From Bradysia coprophila (lineage: Eukaryota; Arthropoda; Insecta; Diptera; Sciaridae): 64,000 nt of DNA. Numbering within the stretch: the stretch's first letter is position 1; each line of letters starts with the position of its first letter. The notes under the pieces were generated by a model. It was given only the letters and a program-made list of their open reading frames with translations, had not been told where the DNA came from and did not search any database. This document shows, piece after piece, positions 59,040 to 64,000 of this stretch. Location of the stretch: NCBI RefSeq assembly GCF_014529535.1, contig NW_023503501.1, positions 6,392,150 through 6,456,149 of the forward strand, read 5' to 3'. The translations under genes were made by a program, and so were the position numbers.

Positions 59040-59225
59040 ATTACAATAGTTATTTGTTCAACAAGAAAAACAAAAAGTTTAAAATTGGATTTCGATGGTG
59101 TTCCGAGTCATCCGAAAAAATGCAATTTCCAACTTTTTTCCCTAGGTAAACACAACGTTTTTCACAACTAAGGTTCAGCGGGGGAGGAAAATGACTGTTT
59201 TCTTAGGTGTGTTGTGAAATAGTAT
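59040..59225. repeat. Dispersed repeat copy (family with 38944-39420)
   Basis: Matches the importin-13 intron 9 repeat through gttatttgttcaac, aaattggattt, aaaatgcaatttccaactt, aaacacaa-gtttttcacaa, gaggaaaatgactgttttct and gtgttgtgaaat, in the same order but in a shorter version. Confidence 0.7.
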
Positions 59226-59406
59226 TTGACATGCTTATGCACGGTAAAGTGCACTTTACATCACTGCTTGCAAATGCTTGTTTAGGCACGTGACGTAACA
59301 TACTATTACATAGATAGTAAATTTTGTGAATTTTGTCTATCCGAGGCGTCGAAAGTAGTGCTTGAAACATGAAAAGTACGGTGTTCGACACATGTAGCAT
59401 GTAAAA

Positions 59407-59500
59407 TATATTTATGCCACTCAACATCATAATATGTAAAATTCGCAAACTTTAGATGCCTCTGTCTGTGGCATAAAACGTTTTATGCAACTCGATGCAA
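59407..59500. repeat. Dispersed repeat copy (pair with 31485-31560)
   Basis: Shares tttatgccactca, catcataa, gcaaactttag, tgcctct and cataaaacgtt with 31485-31560. It directly abuts the fold-back element at 59481-59600 and may be part of the same larger element. Confidence 0.7.
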
Positions 59501-59600
59501 AGTTCTTTAGAGGGCTCACGGTGTTTATTATGACACACAATGCCTGCGGCCTTGTCACATCTATAGCCTAATAAAGTACTTTGCACCTCGATTGCATAAA
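59481..59600. repeat. Fold-back element
   Basis: The left arm ttttatgcaactcgatgcaa and following ttctttagagggct pair with the right arm agcctaataaagtactttgc and cctcgattgcataaa, with about 80 percent match. The centre includes tgcctgcggccttgtc. Confidence 0.7.
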
Positions 59601-62600
59601 TCACTATTATTGACCTCGGCTTCACCTCGGATCAACAAAATGCACACAAAAACTCTACTTTTCATCTTTTTATCCCTTGTTATGTAACACTACCAGTAAT
59701 AAAATCTCCAAAAGTAGGACCTATCGTACCGTAGGTACATATACCAACTGAAAAATCAATTCGAAAATTCAAAATAACATTTTATAGGTAGGTGAACGAG
59801 ACGCGACCGTATATATACGTATTTACCGGTATTATATGGAAGTGATACGACATCGCTAATTGATAACAATTTGCACAAGTGTTTTTTTGTATCAGCACCA
59901 TGTGAGATTACGAGTGAGTATTTTTTAAGTAAATGTTGGAACACAATATTCGCAATGTGTGCAAAATGTTTTGCAATTTTTATGTCTGCTTGGTAGATAG
60001 TTTGCGAATATTGCTACAAAAGACAGTTCGCAAAATGGAGAAAGTTCAATTTACGAAATTTATTTACAATTTTAATATGAAGCGGCTGGTGTACGAGCAC
60101 TGGTTGTAGACAAGTTAGTTTGAAGTGTACCTACTGTTGCGTCTATAGGTACAGTAGGTTCGTCATTCCAATAAATTTAAAATCGTAGCGATTGGAACCA
60201 AATTTGCAACATTGCAATTTACACGACTACATTCATTTTTAGTACGAAAGCATTCGTATTGTCCCTGTTTATTGAGGTACGTGTATTGAATATGCATATT
60301 CAACTCAAAAACATTTTCTTCCACTCTACCAACACAACGACTTACAAACCCAGTATATACACACACGTTCCATCTATACCCAACCATACCTTCGTAAAAG
60401 TCACCAGCGGAGAACATCACAGAGCTTCACTGCATCGTCAAAGTTTCGCGCGTAAAATTCACCCGATTCTACCAGGCTAACATAAACGCAAAGCAGTTTC
60501 ATTTTCTTTGATTTAGCCCATGATGGTACACTCAGTATGATACACACACAAGTTGGTGTTATCTGTATAAGAACAGAAACGTACACGTGAATGGTATTGG
60601 TATATAAACGCTGCATGCATATACTGTACATTTCCCACACAGAAATATTGTTGCAGGAGAATGGTCAGGAGAAACTAAAAAAAAAAATTGTTTGAGTCTG
60701 GTCATACTGATAAGTGAACACGATCAATAAAATCCCACTGAAAAATTTTGATTAAATAATGAGTAGGAAAACAAAGAGCCAAAGTTTGCTGTGTTTGACT
60801 TCATTCCTCTGCAGTTTCCCCATTAATTCGAAGAATTAATTTTTATGTTGAACAATTGCATTTTATGAAAAAGGGGCTATTTTAGGTAGTTACACAGATC
60901 ATACACATTTCTTCAGGTCCGACAATCCCAGCTGCGCTGATCTTACACTTCCACTTATCGTGTTTCAAGAATTGTATTTCAATCCACCTTAATCCACCAG
61001 CATTTTTGCAAAAATGTTTAACAACGAACGACCAGGTCCCGAACGTACGTATACATTTTAAAAGGGAAACAGCGTAAACCTTGCATTCACGATAATCTTC
61101 ACCACTTCTAAATATGGCCAACTCAAAAACCACGTCATATGACTCACCAATATCAGCAGGCAATCATAACAGCAATAAAAGTGACTCCATTGAATTTCAT
61201 GTGCAAAGAGAACTTTCCGCCTGAATAACGCAACATGGAAAAGTTCGTTAACCTGAACAGATATATTTAGAGGAAACTTGGCTGTTTAACCGCGAGCACA
61301 TAAACACACCACATCTGAAATTAATGTTAGCATCGAAATTGTCATATTGCATAATACCGAAACACGTAACCCTATCCCCCAACTAATATTGTTTTGTTTC
61401 ACTTTCATTTTCTTGTTCCTACCTTTGGCTAGCTTTGTATCAGGCAACCATCATTTCAAGGCATTAAACTGTTTTCTAATAAAATTTTGCAATGGCAATG
61501 GTAATGTCCTTGGATGAAAAACAGTCGGAGAGAACCGGAATGCATGATTTTGAAGCTGCAAAGTTGATGTGTATGTTTTCTACATTTGGTCAGACGTTGT
61601 GCATTGCTATACGTGTTGAATGCTTGTGAAATGTATCGAGAAAAAGGTTGTGTTCAGTGATGCTTTCTGTGTAGAAATTTGCTTCATCAGACTGTGTGTA
61701 TGGTGAACGTATAGGAACCGAGCTCGCAATCTTGCAGTTTAGAACGTACTCCAACAATGAAAATACCGAGGAACGGAGCGCGAACAGTACCATGCGGTGT
61801 ATGTTGCGCACATTTTGTGTTTTATGTGAGCCTAGTAAAAAATATACACTTTGAAGACGACTGACGGTCGCTTAAGATTGATTGAGTATGTAAAACACAG
61901 TGTTATCTTCTTCTCCTCTTCATTTCGGTAATACTTCAGTGGGAAGGGGACATTATAAGAATACCTTTTGTACCATCAATATGCCAACAATCCAGTTTAT
62001 TACTCCGCTGTAATAAGTGGTGGCTGTTGCCTGCTGACGAATTTGACCCCTCCTTGCAGAACGAAAAAAAAAGCACCAAAAATTACATGGTGCCGTAGTC
62101 GTACGTACGCTATTTTAACCTTCATCGAATGTAATCTGTTCATACCCGAACCGAATGTGTATACTTTTCGCACAGAGCAGACCTGGCGAACATGTTTTCG
62201 TTGTATTTAAAGGGGATGATATTCTGTTCCCTTCGTTTTGTGTATATTGTCACTATTTGTGTGATTTTAAGTGATGTCGGTAGTGCTGATATTACATAAT
62301 TTCATAGCCCAATTTTAAATGGTTGTTGGGGTCGCCCTACAAATACTTTTGCACAGGAAAAGTGGGATTGCAGTATGAGTACACACTTAACGGAAGCCCC
62401 AGACTTTGATTGCATACAACCTATACTTTGTAGACAGGGTACAAGAAAAATTCGAAAGACTTATGGTACACGCCCTAGATACGCCTCGATTTTATCAACT
62501 GTACCAGGAGAACAGAATCCGAGCTGGTAAACAGGTGAATTGGACGGATTTTTTTCTGTCTGCTATTTGACTGTTTCGGTGCGAAGATGTGTACGAATAA

Positions 62601-63302
62601 TAAATCGAATAATCAAAACAACCAAATGGAACAAGACCAACGGAAATATTGGACACGTTTTTTTTTTCAACGAACAAAATGTGTTCAGCGACTAGCATAA
62701 CAAAAAACGGTATACTTCAACCAGCAAATTGAAGAAAAAAAAAGCTGGAACTGAAACCACTGAAAAAGCAATCACAAATTTCTGCGCTTTTGTTTCCTCA
62801 TCAATTCAAAAAATTTCAAATATTTTCGGAATGGAACGTCGATACTACACCGCATTATATACACACCAAACTAGCAAATTGAACATTTCGAATAACTTCA
62901 CCGACGACGAGAGAATTTATTCGGAATTTTCATAGTCAAGTGATTTTCACTAAAACTTTCTGACAAATCGGTCATTTGAATACGGTTTATGCCATCAGTG
63001 GTCACTATTATCACACTCGGTTGGGAAATGCAACTCTATAAAAATTAATGAGCTTGGAATCGATTGGAACGTCTACCATTCGATGTAAACAAAGGAAATA
63101 TTCACTCGTCTATTGAAAAATATTCCGATTTTGATACTATGAGCAAGTTATGCACTCCTATTCACTCACAAATAATTCAAATCTTTCAGTTGTCCATTAA
63201 TATGAGCTGTAAATATTTTGAATATTATCGACATATTTCGAATGTGTGCCCCACCACTAGTAGAACTTCTATAATGTAGATGAATAGTACATTACACGCT
63301 GG

Positions 63303-63394
63303 TTTGGAAATTTTTATTTTGCCAAGTGTGAGGCTTGCAGCCAGATCCGAAGGCGAGGGCTGCAATCACACAAGGCAAAATAAAAATTTCCAAA
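63303..63394. repeat. Fold-back element with GC-rich tip, copy B
   Basis: A 21 bp arm (63303-63323, tttggaaatttttatt...) is exactly complementary to 63374-63394. The 50 bp tip (63324-63373) reads gtgtgaggcttgcagcc, then agatccgaaggcg, then agggctgcaatcacac, and is itself partly self-complementary. The tip matches that of the element at 10297-10413, while the arms do not. Confidence 0.85.
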
Positions 63395-63429
63395 TTTATG
63401 GTATTTTACTTGTTAAGCCCTGCGGTAAT

Positions 63430-63490
63430 AAGTTTTCCTGCAAGCACCCGTGACGGAAAACAAGTTTTCCTGCAAGCATCCGTGACGGAA
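63430..63490. repeat. 29 bp tandem pair
   Basis: A unit starting aagttttcctgcaagca and ending gtgacggaa occurs at 63430-63458 and 63462-63490 with one mismatch. Confidence 0.85.
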
Positions 63491-63510
63491 TAGTACATTA
63501 CTATGCAAGG

Positions 63511-63610
63511 GAAGTAAAGTGACATCTCGTATCCAGATGAGTAAAAGTAACCGAGGGCTTTAGCCCGAGGTACATTTACTCATCGTGATACGAGATATCA
63601 CTTTATTTTC
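63511..63610. repeat. Fold-back element, 100 bp
   Basis: The left arm (gaagtaaagtgacatctcgt, then atgagtaaa) pairs with the right arm (tttactcat, then acgagatatcactttatttt). The centre is ccgagggctttagcccgagg, itself a hairpin. Confidence 0.8.
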
Positions 63611-63624
63611 CGTGTGTAGTACGA

Positions 63625-63703
63625 CGTTTTACTATGCGAGTGATGTAAAGGCTATTGCCTATACATGTAATAGTCTTATTACATGCACCAGCATAGTAAA
63701 ACG
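63625..63703. repeat. Hairpin, 13 bp perfect arms
   Basis: cgttttactatgc (63625-63637) pairs exactly with gcatagtaaaacg (63691-63703). A second hairpin (catgtaata and tattacatg) is nested inside. Confidence 0.8.
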
Positions 63704-64000
63704 ATTTTCCGCGGGGTGTAGCGAGTAAAATATTTAATTGATCTGGTTCGTGAGCGAGCATTTGACGGCATTCAATAGCTTTAAACAAAATCAATTTAAT
63801 TTTAGATTTAGTTGAAGTTAGAACAAATATGAATTCTCTCATGTCGTCGAACGACCCTCATATTATTAATATTATATGCAAATTATTTATCAAAATATAC
63901 TAGGAGGACATAACGCATGCATGAAACTAGCCGAATACAACAATGGAATTTCGTTAGGATGAAACTAAACCTCTTTCACAACACAGAGGATGAGTTAAAA

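Larger units (their letters stand above)
53605..64000. other. 10.4 kb without a recognisable gene
   Basis: No open frame here matches a family I know, and none has convincing splice structure. The promoter of the coiled-coil gene must be at the left end. The region contains fold-backs (54509-54612, 59481-59600, 63303-63394, 63511-63610, 63625-63703), dispersed repeats (58480-58640, 59040-59225, 59407-59500) and a 29 bp tandem pair (63430-63490). It may be intergenic or part of a large intron of a gene outside the window. Confidence 0.55.

Noticed and set aside
60882-61163. A 94-codon open frame on the minus strand with several cysteines
   Set aside because: It reads somewhat like a protein but matches no family I know and contains an internal gtgagt donor-like site near its start; left uncalled.

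Overview
This is a eukaryotic nuclear window, almost certainly from a fly-like insect (Diptera; a nematoceran such as a fungus gnat is my guess, not proven). The DNA is AT-rich. Its genes are split by many very short introns of about 55-75 bp plus a few of 1-3 kb, and the proteins read as insect-style orthologues. For example, Msh6 lacks a PWWP domain, TFIIA-L is about the size I recall for the fly protein, and the importin is of the importin-13 type. All homology calls are from reading translations; no database search was run.

Layout: 1-5600 is a repeat nest without genes. TFIIA-L (-) spans 5601-8560. After a hairpin-rich spacer comes NOC3 (+, 11045-13938), tail to tail with an SPT3/SUPT3H gene (-, 13988-15051), which is head to head with mRpL19 (+, 15588-16557). 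A short-type ABCC transporter (MRP4-like, -, 19768-29531, 18 exons) follows, with a repeat-filled penultimate intron. A 5.7 kb spacer leads to importin-13 (+, 35246-40615), which converges on Msh6 (-, 41527-45676). Next is a coiled-coil gene (-, 47758-53604) with three copies of a ~52-residue module and an apparent one-base frame break. The last 10.4 kb (53605-64000) shows no gene I can support.

I rebuilt full exon chains for seven genes and they stay in phase throughout: TFIIA-L 364 aa, NOC3 818 aa, SPT3 334 aa, mRpL19 302 aa, ABCC 1385 aa, IPO13 970 aa and Msh6 1142 aa. The coiled-coil gene (1148 aa) is in phase only if one extra base is discounted. The genes are mostly housekeeping (transcription initiation, ribosome biogenesis, mitochondrial translation, nuclear transport, mismatch repair) and do not form one pathway.

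The unusual content is between genes and in introns: many fold-back (palindromic) elements. Two carry a related ~50 bp tip on arms that differ in sequence but are each self-complementary. Others are a hAT-like miniature element filled with a 19 bp satellite and flanked by an 8 bp target duplication, and a jockey-type retrotransposon tail inserted, with a clean target duplication, into one arm of an older inverted repeat.
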